Of a stretch of DNA of 9,176 nucleotides, positions 1 through 6,419 are shown piece after piece. A program made the translations under genes and the position numbers. A model generated the notes under the pieces. The model saw only the letters and a program-made list of their open reading frames with translations. It ran no database searches and was not told the origin of the DNA. Positions within the stretch are counted from its first letter, which is position 1, and the number at the start of each line of letters is the position of its first letter. This DNA is from Deltaproteobacteria bacterium (lineage in GTDB: Bacteria; Myxococcota_A; UBA796; UBA9615). The DNA lies in NCBI GenBank assembly GCA_029261955.1, contig JAJDAI010000952.1:1-9176 (forward strand), written 5' to 3'.

Positions 1-2766
1 GTCGTCGCCGAAGCCGTCAGCCGGACACTCCTCGTCGGGGTCGAGCGGGATGACCACGGCCGAGTCGTCGTCGTCGGAGAAGGCCGAGTCGTCGTCGTCG
101 TCGCCCTCGTCCTCGTCCGGCGGCTCGCAGCTCAAGGAGACGTCCACCTGCACGGCGCTGTCGATGCGGCCGATGACGCGGCGCTCGCTGCCGAAGGGGT
201 CCAGGTCACCGAGCGGAACGACGTTCTGGTAGACCGGCCCGAGGATGTCCTCGAGGGTCACCGGCGCACCGGGATCGATGGGGTGGTAGTCGTTGAGGCG
301 GACGACGGCGCCGAGCAGGTCCGCGCCGTCGGTCTCGACCAGCAGCCAGTTCATCTCGTGGTCCAGGCCACTGACGAAGACGGTGGTGATGCCGTAGGAG
401 GCGGCCGAGGTGCCGAAGTTGTTCTCGCCCTGGTGGAAGACGAGCGGGTCGAGGTTCTCCGTGCGCACCCGCAGGCCGGGCAGCTCCGTCGCCCCGCTGG
501 GGTTGGTGCCGTCGGTGTAGGTGTGGTTCACACCGCGGACCTGGAAGCCCTGCTGGAAGCCGTTGGCTCCGAAGAGCTCGCCGGAGACCGGGACGTCGGG
601 GTTGGGCACCGCGGCCAGCGTGGGCGCGTCGAAGGGCGGGACATCCACCTCGAGGACCAGCGGCCCGCCGAGGATGTTGGTCCGGCCGGAGACGGCCATG
701 GCGAGGGCCCACTGGAGGGCGAACTCGTTGAAGTCCTCGACGCCGAGCACGGCGGTCAAGGTGTCCAGGCCCTGCGTGGTGACGGGGTCCTGGCCCTCTT
801 CCTCGGACTCGACCGAGTTGTGGAGGATGGCCCAGACCGAGTCGGGCCCCAGCAGATCGTAGATGTATCGGACGAGCAGGTAGTTGTCGCCGAGGTCCTG
901 GAAGTCGATCAGCTCGTTGTTCGCCAGCGGGGACTGGATGTGCGAGCGGTCCATGTAGATCCACGCGTCCGGGTGCGCGATGGAGCCGAAGCCCGTCAAG
1001 TCCGCGGCGAGCAGGCCCATGCCGTCGTCCAGCCAGTCCTCTTCCGCCGGGTCGCGGGCGACGTCCTCGGGGTTGTCGGGCTCGAGCAGGAACTTGCCGA
1101 CCGAGCGGTGGGCCGCGTAGGAGATCAGCTTCTGCATCTGGAAGGCGATCTGGCCGGCCAGCTGGTAGTCCAGGTAGTCAGCCAGGGCGACCGGCGACTC
1201 GGCGTTCGCGAGACCGAGGGGGTCGGGCGCGTAGACGTACAGGACCTCCTGCTCGTTGCTGCCCGGGTTCAGGTCGTTGTCGGACTGCCAGAGGTCCACA
1301 TCCGGCTCGGCCAGGCTCTTGATGATCCGGCCCGACGCGTCGGTGTCGATGGTCAGCTGGTTCATGCGCGAGGTGAGGAAGATGCTGACGCGGCAGTTGT
1401 TGTCGACGTCCGGCAGATCCCCGAAGAGGTCGGTCAGCGTCGGCACGAAGTTGTTGTCGACGATCTCGACGATGTCGTCGAGGTCGCAGTTGTCGAAGCC
1501 CTCAGCGAGCCGGGGGTCGATCTCGATGGCGTTGGCCGCGTCCGCGCAGTCGCGGTCGATGTCGAGCGGCGTCTCGTCGTCCACGTAGACGGCGACCGTG
1601 TCACCGAGGGCGCGCAGCGTGGCGCCGTTGGCCGAGCGGTCCGACTCCTCCGCCAGATCCGTGCGGAAGAAGAAGGTCTGCGTGTCGTGGTGCACGTCGT
1701 TCGGGTCCAGATCCTCTGCACAATTGCTCGAGTAGGGGATCTGCTCGCCGGGCAGGTCGTCGCCCATGCGGTTGCCGGGCGAGGTGCTGGGGCGCAGCGC
1801 CGGGGTCCAGGGGCGGTTGCCGAAGGCGCTCTGGGCGAAGGACTTGCTGCCCTGCGGGGCGGGGATGAACTCGGGCGCGGCCGAGTCGTCGTCGTCCGCA
1901 GCGGAGTCGTCGTCGTCCGCAGCGTCGTCGTCGTCGCCGCCGTCGGGGCCGGTGTTCAGGTTGTCCGGGTCATCCGCCCAGGTGATCTCGAAATTCACCG
2001 GGTCGGGGTTCGCGTTCACGAACACCAGGAGGAACTGCGCCGAGAAGTCGTCGGGCGTCGATTCGGGCTGGGTCAGCTGGTAGTTCAGGCACTCGCCGTC
2101 GGACAGCGTGATGAGCGTCTCACCCGCGTCGAACTCGACCTCTTCGATGTCGCCCGGCTGGCAGAAGGCGCCCACGGTGGTCGGCGGCGCGTTGATCACG
2201 TCGACGCCCACGTCGTTGGGCCAGACCTCGCACTCGCCTTCGTTGCCTTCGGCGTCCACGGGGCAGAACTCGATCTGGACGCCGGCGGCCGAGGCCGGGA
2301 CGTCAGCGACGGTGTCCCACTGCACGCCGCCCTGGAAGGCGTCGAAGAAGGGATCGGGGCTGGAGTCGTACTCGACCTCGTTCGCGACGGGGTCCGCGCC
2401 GAGCAGGGTGGCCGGCGTCGGCTCCCCGTCCAGCGGCGTGAAGTTGACGATCACCGTCACGCCCGTGGAGTCCGGATCGTCGATCTCGAAGCCAAAGTCC
2501 ACGGTGCCGGTGAGCAGCGCGGGCGGGTCGGCCGAGGGGTCGGGCGAGATGAGCGTCAACTCCGGCGGCTGCTCCTCCTGCACCGACGAGTCGTCGTCGT
2601 CGTCATCCGGCGGGATGCTGTCGTCGTCGTCGCCACCGTTGGTGTCGTCGTCGTCCCGGATGAAGTTGTCCGGAGGAAGCTGCCGGCAGCCGCCTGCGAC
2701 AAGCGCCAGAGAACCCAGAAGAGCGACCAGCCAGGAGGGCAGCACACAGCGATCGGGCTGAACCAT
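1..2766 (-). CDS. Large Asp-linker lipoprotein with a degenerate M30-like metallopeptidase domain (3' end outside window)
   Basis: The frame is open for 922 codons and runs off the left edge with no stop. The ATG is fixed by an in-frame TAG directly before it (2767-2769) and by GAGGT five bases upstream. Residues 1-27 form a lipoprotein signal peptide: a hydrophobic stretch at about 8-24, then AGG-Cys27. Arg28 at +2 does not signal inner-membrane retention, so an outer-membrane lipoprotein is likely. Poly-Asp linkers lie at 38-61, 278-297 and 889-903. Residues about 62-272 look like two beta-sandwich domains. Residues about 298-690 resemble M30/hyicolysin-type peptidases in order: AVYVDD (392-397), FGDLPDVDNN (448-457), SNEQEVLYVY (503-512), the zinc-site region (536-550), EEDWLDDG (575-582) and YLLVRYIYDLLG (629-640). 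The expected HExxH reads FQMQK (542-546) and WLxEG reads WLDDG, so zinc catalysis is unlikely. A further beta-rich region follows to about 880. The coding frame is secure. The fold is inferred from remembered motif order, and the role is unknown; a binding or scaffold function is possible. Confidence 0.85.
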   Translation of the reverse strand, partial: MVQPDRCVLPSWLVALLGSLALVAGGCRQLPPDNFIRDDDDTNGGDDDDSIPPDDDDDDSSVQEEQPPELTLISPDPSADPPALLTGTVDFGFEIDDPDSTGVTVIVNFTPLDGEPTPATLLGADPVANEVEYDSSPDPFFDAFQGGVQWDTVADVPASAAGVQIEFCPVDAEGNEGECEVWPNDVGVDVINAPPTTVGAFCQPGDIEEVEFDAGETLITLSDGECLNYQLTQPESTPDDFSAQFLLVFVNANPDPVNFEITWADDPDNLNTGPDGGDDDDAADDDDSAADDDDSAAPEFIPAPQGSKSFAQSAFGNRPWTPALRPSTSPGNRMGDDLPGEQIPYSSNCAEDLDPNDVHHDTQTFFFRTDLAEESDRSANGATLRALGDTVAVYVDDETPLDIDRDCADAANAIEIDPRLAEGFDNCDLDDIVEIVDNNFVPTLTDLFGDLPDVDNNCRVSIFLTSRMNQLTIDTDASGRIIKSLAEPDVDLWQSDNDLNPGSNEQEVLYVYAPDPLGLANAESPVALADYLDYQLAGQIAFQMQKLISYAAHRSVGKFLLEPDNPEDVARDPAEEDWLDDGMGLLAADLTGFGSIAHPDAWIYMDRSHIQSPLANNELIDFQDLGDNYLLVRYIYDLLGPDSVWAILHNSVESEEEGQDPVTTQGLDTLTAVLGVEDFNEFALQWALAMAVSGRTNILGGPLVLEVDVPPFDAPTLAAVPNPDVPVSGELFGANGFQQGFQVRGVNHTYTDGTNPSGATELPGLRVRTENLDPLVFHQGENNFGTSAASYGITTVFVSGLDHEMNWLLVETDGADLLGAVVRLNDYHPIDPGAPVTLEDILGPVYQNVVPLGDLDPFGSERRVIGRIDSAVQVDVSLSCEPPDEDEGDDDDDSAFSDDDDSAVVIPLDPDEECPADGFGDD
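58..102 (-). repeat. C-terminal poly-Asp linker (GAC repeats) of gene A
   Basis: Residues 889-903 read five Asp, S-A-F-S, four Asp, S-A, encoded almost entirely by GAC triplets (gtc on the plus strand). This is the third copy of the DDDD-S-A linker in the protein and it separates the beta-rich region from whatever follows outside the window. Such linkers are flexible and acidic. At the DNA level it is a short trinucleotide repeat. Confidence 0.8.
1129..1143 (-). other. Degenerate zinc-site position (FQMQK where HExxH is expected) in gene A
   Basis: Codons for residues 542-546 read F-Q-M-Q-K. They sit in the helix where related peptidases carry H-E-x-x-H followed by L-I-x-[FY], and here L-I-S-Y follows directly. 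Both His ligands and the catalytic Glu are replaced. The third-ligand motif about 32 residues on, normally W-L-x-E-G, is W-L-D-D-G. The flanking framework is kept, so this looks like a pseudoenzyme and not random sequence. The alignment was made by eye. Confidence 0.55.
1876..1935 (-). repeat. Central DDDD(S)AA tandem linker of gene A
   Basis: Residues 278-297 are three tandem units, DDDD-AA, DDDD-SAA and DDDD-SAA. The codons are GAC runs punctuated by GCT/GCG and TCC/TCG. The linker joins the N-terminal beta-sandwich region to the M30-like domain. The regular heptad at both DNA and protein level suggests growth by slippage or unequal exchange. Confidence 0.85.
2584..2655 (-). repeat. N-terminal poly-Asp linker of gene A, just after the lipobox
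   Basis: Residues 38-61 contain three Asp runs of four, four and six residues, separated by T-N-G-G and S-I-P-P and ending in S-S. The linker starts ten residues after the lipidated Cys27, so it would act as an acidic spacer between the membrane anchor and the folded part. It is encoded by GAC repeats with a single GAT. Confidence 0.8.
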
Positions 2767-2771
2767 CTACG

Positions 2772-2776
2772 ACCTC
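2772..2776 (-). promoter_or_regulatory. Ribosome binding site of gene A
   Basis: GAGGT lies five bases before the ATG at 2766. With the in-frame TAG immediately upstream of that ATG it decides the start. Confidence 0.7.
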
Positions 2777-2780
2777 ATCC

Positions 2781-2794
2781 GGGGCCAAAGCCCC
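2781..2794 (-). promoter_or_regulatory. Small GC hairpin just upstream of the gene A ribosome binding site
   Basis: GGGGC-TTTG-GCCCC forms a perfect 5-bp stem with a 4-base loop, ending five bases before the GAGGT. It could influence ribosome access to gene A. It is too short, and lacks the T-run, to be called a terminator. A chance hairpin is quite possible in GC-rich DNA. Confidence 0.35.
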
Positions 2795-2847
2795 TGAGAT
2801 GACGCAGGCGCCACCTCGATTTTGTCCCCTTCGCGGAGACGTACCCC

Positions 2848-2869
2848 GGCCGCAGCCACACTGCTGGCC
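2848..2869 (-). promoter_or_regulatory. Hairpin in the presumed 5' leader of gene A
   Basis: On the minus strand GGCC-A-GCAG-TGTGG-CTGC-GGCC folds into an 8-bp stem with one bulged A and a 5-base loop. It begins about ten bases after the predicted transcription start, so it may be a 5' stabilising or regulatory structure. No riboswitch class is recognised. Confidence 0.35.
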
Positions 2870-2885
2870 TGGGAAACTAGCTCGG

Positions 2886-2915
2886 AGCCTATCACCCGCT
2901 TTTCCGGAGTGTCAA
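2886..2915 (-). promoter_or_regulatory. Candidate sigma70-type promoter for gene A
   Basis: On the minus strand a perfect TTGACA (2915-2910) is followed after 18 bases by TAGGCT (2891-2886). The latter keeps the T, A and final T of the TATAAT consensus. Transcription would start near 2879, giving a leader of about 113 bases before the ATG at 2766. The -35 box is strong, the -10 weak and the spacer one base over the optimum. This is the best promoter-like sequence in the gap and supports a separate transcript for gene A. Confidence 0.45.
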
Positions 2916-3005
2916 GGGACCCAAAGACCCCGGGAATGCCCGTATTTGCTGGGTTTCCGGGCCTTGCCCCCCCCCCTGAAAGCGGGTGTTTCCGGGGCTT
3001 TCCGG
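2901..3005 (-). repeat. Four dispersed CCGGAAA copies in the intergenic region
   Basis: On the plus strand TTTCCGG occurs at 2901-2907, 2954-2960, 2989-2995 and 2999-3005. Four exact copies of a 7-mer in 105 bases, all in the same orientation and the nearest overlapping the candidate promoter spacer, stand out from the surrounding sequence. They could be binding sites for a regulator of gene A or remnants of a degenerate repeat. The function is unknown. Confidence 0.4.
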
Positions 3006-3052
3006 GGGGTCCGGGCCGGATCGCGCACGGCGGGCAATCTCGGGCCCCCCGC

Positions 3053-6000
3053 TCAGCGACGGCGGCGCCACCCGAGGAGAATCAGCAGGGGCAGCGTCGC
3101 CGATCCGCCAAAGGAGGACGAGCAATCGGCGCAGGCTTCGCCTTCGTCCACGGGCTCGACGGGCAGCGGCGGGTAGCTGCGCAGGGCCGTGTGGCAGTTT
3201 CCGGTGTTGGCGGGGTCGTGCCGGAAACCGGTCCAGGATCGGTAGGACGTCTCGGCGACCGCGTCGGTGGACCAGGCGTAGAGGAAGCCGCTGCGGGTGC
3301 CGACCCAGACTTCCAGGTAGCCGTCGCCGTCGGCGTCGCCCACCGCGGGGGAGCCGAGGATCCACTGGCCGGTCAGCTTCGGCCAGCCTGTCGGCTCGTC
3401 GCCCTGCAGGTCGAAGGCGTGCACGACGTTGCCGGCAGAGCCGTTGATGGCCTCGGGGAAGCCGTCGTTGTTCAGATCGGCGACGCCCGGGTTCAGGAAG
3501 AACTGGAGGTCCTCCATGATCTGGGGGAAGCCGGGCAGGAACTCCATGCGGCCTGCGTCGGCCTCCGCGCCGCTCCAGGCGGACAGCAGGTGGTCGTGGT
3601 CGTAGCGCTGGCCGTCGTCCAACAAGCCGAGGGCGTAGTCGAAGCCGGTGGAGCCGATGAGGTAGTCCATGAGCCCGTCGCGATCCAGGTCACCCCAGGA
3701 GCCGCTGTTGATCATGATGAGGTTGGCGCCGGCCTCCGAGGTGTTGCTCAGCGGGCCGAAGTCCGAGGCCACGCGGGAGAGCGTCGCGTAGGTGGACGTG
3801 TCGGCGTTCAGGATCTTCCCGCTGTCCGCGATGGTGTGCACGGCGACCTCGAGGATGCCGTCGCCGTTGACGTCGCAGAAGGTCGGCGCGCCGGGCACGC
3901 CCTCGCCCACGAAGGGCAGGGCGTTGGTGTAGGCGCCGAAGAGCGCGGCCGGCCAGTTCGGGTCGATGGTCCCGTCGTGGTGCACGAGGTAGGCGAGGCC
4001 GTAGGTGCCGGTCGTCTTCTCGTTGCTCCCGATGACGATCTCCAGGGTGCCGTCGCCCTCCACGTCGCCCAGCGCGGGGCTGCTGACGATGCGCTCGCCG
4101 TTGGAGCGGGCGCCGTCGGCCGTCTCGTAGGTGGTGCGGAGCTCCACGGGGAAGCCGGGCGCGTTCGTGCCGTCGTGCTCGAAAGCGTAGAGGTGGGCGT
4201 CCATGGCGCCGATGACGATCTCGAGGTCGCCGTCGCCGGTCAGGTCGCCCAGCGCCGCGCTGCCGAAGAAGCCGTAGTCGTAGACGTTGTCGGGGTCGGT
4301 CTCGCCGTCCACGAGGCCGCGGTCGAGCAGGATGGGGAAGCCGTCCACGACGCTGCCGTCGGCGTGCCAGGCGAGCAGGGCGCCATTGAGGGTGCCGAGC
4401 ACGAGCTCGAGGGTGCCGTCGCCGTCGAGGTCGCCGATGGCCGGCGTGCCGGTGATCGCGTGCCGCTGGACGGCGGGTACGGCGCCGCCGGCGTAGGCCT
4501 CCTGCGCGAGGTGGTTGGCGGGGTTCTCGGGGTCCAGCTCCTCGATGAGCGGGGCGCCCTGCGGCCAGCCGGGCTTGGGGTCCAGGCGCCAGTCGGTGAC
4601 CTGGAGCAGGCCCGCCGAGTCGACCCAGACGACCTCGTCCACACCGTCCTGATCGACGTCGACCAGCGTCACGGAGCCGTCGATGCCGCCCTGGCTGGCG
4701 CGCCGGGGGAAGCCGGGCAGCAGGTCGGGGTCGCGCTGCACGTAGAAGAGCTTGCGCATCTCGCCCAGGCGGCCCTCGGCGTCGGTGACGCGCAGGCGCA
4801 GGGTCGCGCTGTGGGCAAAGACCTTGTCCTCCTTGCTGACGGCGTCGTCGGGCGGGCCGTAGCGCGCGATGACCGCGTCGGGGTCCAGCGGGATCGTGCT
4901 CATGTCGAGGCTGGCGATGATGCCGTCCATCGGCGCGGTCTCATCGCCTGAGGCGACCGCTTCGAAGGTCTCCTCGCGCGGGTCCGAGCCCGCGGCGACC
5001 TCGAGCACCCAGCTGTAGCTGCTGCTCCGGTTCGCGGCCGCGTAGCCGACGATGTCGACGCTCGTGCCCTCGGCCAGGGACTTGAGCTCGAACCAGGTCG
5101 GCTCCAGCAGGTCCGCCTCCGGGGGGATGTTCCCGTCCAGGACCTTGTTGACCACCTGGTGCGCGTTGATGCGGCCGTAGCCGAAGTAGCGGTCCCAGCC
5201 GGCGTAGGAGGGGTAGAGATCGGGGTGGTCGGTCTCGTGGATGAAGTCCACGTCATCCACCGACAGCGCCATCAGCTGGTAGGCCTCGTTGCCGGTGAGC
5301 GTGACGCCCGCGCGCAAGGCGGCGGAGTACATCAAGCCCGCGACGCCCGCGGAGACGCCCACGGCGCCGGACGAGCAGGAGGTCGAGGGCGCAGACAGCA
5401 CCAGGCGCGGGCCGTGGTTCGTGCAGTTGCTGTAGGCGAAGAAGGTCTGCGCGTTCTCGCGCTCGTCGGCGTCGTGGCGCAGCGCGTGGGTGTAGACGGT
5501 GTGGTGGTTGTTGGCCGGGTAGTTCTGGTGATACGAGGTCTCGTCCGCGGCGGACGCGATGACCACGCGGCCCCGCTCCCAGGCGTACTCGATGGCCTGC
5601 ACCGTCAACGGCGTGTTGTTGAGCGTGCCGAGGGCTTCCTGGATGACGCTGGCGCCCATGTCGACGGCGTAGAGCGTCGCGGCGGCGAAGTTGTTGACGT
5701 CAGCCACGAAGGAATCGCTGACCCGCAGGCTGAGCACCATGCAGTTGGGGCAGACGCCGATGCTGCCGCCGCCGCCGTCCCCTTCGGACGAGGAGTCCCG
5801 CGCTTCCCCGGTGCCGTGCCCGTAGCGGGTGTCGTCGTAGGGGTTGTTGTCGTTCCAGAAGAAGTCCCAGCCCGAGATGTCGTCGATGTAGCCGTTGGCG
5901 TCGTCGTCCACGCCGTCGCTGAAGGCGGCGATGAGGTCGCTGGGGTCGAGCATGCCGTCGGGGTGGGTCGTCGGGTTGATGCCCGAGGCCGGGTCGACGC

Positions 6001-6409
6001 GGGGGTCGAGCGCGTAGTCGTCGATGTTGAAGACGCCGTCGTCGTTGCAGTCGTAGGCGCAGGGGTCCGCGCCGTTCTGCGGGGTCGGGAGCTCGGCGGG
6101 GTTCAGGTAGTGCTTGCGCAGCAGGTCCGTGTGGTCCCACTCGATGCCGGAGTCGAGCACCGCGATGATCACGTCGGTGCTGCCGGTCTCGCGGTTCCAG
6201 GCGCGGTCGGCCCAGAGCCCGGTCCCGAAGGCGCGCTCGGCCTCGGGCAGGCGCTCGGGCGGCAGCTGATCGGGCACCCCGCTGCCGAGGTTCCACTTGT
6301 CCCAGGGGTCGTAGTCCGAGGGGCAGGCCCCGCCCTGGCCGCACTCGGGGTAGAGCGGCATCGGCACCGCCGCCATGAGCAGGGGGGCGAGCAGCAGCAG
6401 GCGGATCAA
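3053..6409 (-). CDS. Secreted subtilisin-like (S8) protease with FG-GAP/VCBS beta-propeller and MYXO-CTERM-like tail
   Basis: This gene encodes 1118 residues. The TTG start at 6409 is chosen because GGAGGT lies four bases upstream, a signal peptide begins there (Arg3, hydrophobic 4-16), and TTG overlaps the stop of gene C as TTGA; the frame stays open further upstream only through lack of stops. The S8 domain spans about 78-425: Asp86 in VLDSG, His198 in HGTG, and the probable nucleophile Ser347 in CSSGAVG. Between Asp86 and His198 lie a dockerin/EF-hand-like calcium loop (120-131) and an Asp-rich loop. Asp289 (SAADE) stands where the oxyanion Asn is expected. A beta-rich linker domain (about 425-575) leads to eight FG-GAP/VCBS units with acidic loops starting near 584, 660, 722, 782, 846, 907, 978 and 1025. 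The tail has C-A-D-C (1093-1096), a short hydrophobic stretch and RRRR. Only about 55 residues separate the signal peptide from the catalytic core, so an I9-type propeptide is absent. It likely acts at the cell surface; its substrate is unknown. Identity as an S8 homologue is strong, activity uncertain. Confidence 0.92.
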   Translation of the reverse strand: MIRLLLLAPLLMAAVPMPLYPECGQGGACPSDYDPWDKWNLGSGVPDQLPPERLPEAERAFGTGLWADRAWNRETGSTDVIIAVLDSGIEWDHTDLLRKHYLNPAELPTPQNGADPCAYDCNDDGVFNIDDYALDPRVDPASGINPTTHPDGMLDPSDLIAAFSDGVDDDANGYIDDISGWDFFWNDNNPYDDTRYGHGTGEARDSSSEGDGGGGSIGVCPNCMVLSLRVSDSFVADVNNFAAATLYAVDMGASVIQEALGTLNNTPLTVQAIEYAWERGRVVIASAADETSYHQNYPANNHHTVYTHALRHDADERENAQTFFAYSNCTNHGPRLVLSAPSTSCSSGAVGVSAGVAGLMYSAALRAGVTLTGNEAYQLMALSVDDVDFIHETDHPDLYPSYAGWDRYFGYGRINAHQVVNKVLDGNIPPEADLLEPTWFELKSLAEGTSVDIVGYAAANRSSSYSWVLEVAAGSDPREETFEAVASGDETAPMDGIIASLDMSTIPLDPDAVIARYGPPDDAVSKEDKVFAHSATLRLRVTDAEGRLGEMRKLFYVQRDPDLLPGFPRRASQGGIDGSVTLVDVDQDGVDEVVWVDSAGLLQVTDWRLDPKPGWPQGAPLIEELDPENPANHLAQEAYAGGAVPAVQRHAITGTPAIGDLDGDGTLELVLGTLNGALLAWHADGSVVDGFPILLDRGLVDGETDPDNVYDYGFFGSAALGDLTGDGDLEIVIGAMDAHLYAFEHDGTNAPGFPVELRTTYETADGARSNGERIVSSPALGDVEGDGTLEIVIGSNEKTTGTYGLAYLVHHDGTIDPNWPAALFGAYTNALPFVGEGVPGAPTFCDVNGDGILEVAVHTIADSGKILNADTSTYATLSRVASDFGPLSNTSEAGANLIMINSGSWGDLDRDGLMDYLIGSTGFDYALGLLDDGQRYDHDHLLSAWSGAEADAGRMEFLPGFPQIMEDLQFFLNPGVADLNNDGFPEAINGSAGNVVHAFDLQGDEPTGWPKLTGQWILGSPAVGDADGDGYLEVWVGTRSGFLYAWSTDAVAETSYRSWTGFRHDPANTGNCHTALRSYPPLPVEPVDEGEACADCSSSFGGSATLPLLILLGWRRRR
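3056..3133 (-). other. MYXO-CTERM-like C-terminal sorting tail of gene B
   Basis: Residues 1093-1118 comprise C-A-D-C, a Ser/Gly-rich hinge, a short hydrophobic run (ATLPLLILLGW) and four terminal Arg. This Cys / membrane segment / basic cluster order matches the MYXO-CTERM sorting signals known from Myxococcota, which direct proteins to the surface. The hydrophobic stretch is short and there are two Cys as CxxC, so it is a variant. Confidence 0.65.
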
Positions 6410-6419
6410 GCGGACCTCC
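6406..6419 (-). promoter_or_regulatory. Translational coupling site: TTGA stop/start overlap plus ribosome binding site of gene B
   Basis: On the minus strand GGAGGT (6419-6414) is followed by CCGC and then TTGA, where TTG starts gene B and TGA stops gene C. The Shine-Dalgarno sequence is built from the CGG-AGG-TCC codons of the last Arg-Arg-Ser of gene C. Ribosomes finishing C can restart directly on B. Confidence 0.8.

Larger units (their letters stand above)
2767..3052. other. Intergenic region between gene B and gene A
   Basis: These 286 bases contain no supported gene. On the minus strand they run from the stop of B, through GC-rich inverted segments, a run of ten G (2967-2976), four CCGGAAA copies and the candidate promoter, to the leader of gene A. 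I see no hairpin followed by a T-run, so no convincing intrinsic terminator for the C-B operon. A GCGGG/CCCGC inverted pair right after the stop of B lacks a U-tract. Confidence 0.7.

Noticed and set aside
1876..1935. GAC/GTC runs as a CRISPR or satellite array
   Set aside because: There are no spacers and no constant repeat length; the runs are in-frame codons for Asp linkers inside gene A.
2767..2778. Three-codon upstream reading frame ATG-AGG-TCG-TAG ending next to the gene A start
   Set aside because: It overlaps the ribosome binding site and has none of its own; it is probably a chance ATG in GGATGAGGT.
283..2802. Plus-strand open frame of 839 codons opposite gene A
   Set aside because: Its product is a Val/Arg/Gly/Glu-rich string with VVVV runs that mirror the GAC/GTC codons of the poly-Asp linkers. 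It has no domain and no signal. The minus-strand frame has a lipobox, ordered motifs and a ribosome binding site.
2978..3002. Inverted pair GAAAGC/GCTTTC as a terminator for gene B
   Set aside because: It has a six-base stem with a 13-base loop and no T-run downstream on the minus strand; too weak to call.
2822..4951. Plus-strand open frame of 709 codons opposite the 3' half of gene B
   Set aside because: It is a shadow created by the G/C-rich third positions of the propeller repeats, has low-complexity composition, and crosses the intergenic gap and the gene B stop.
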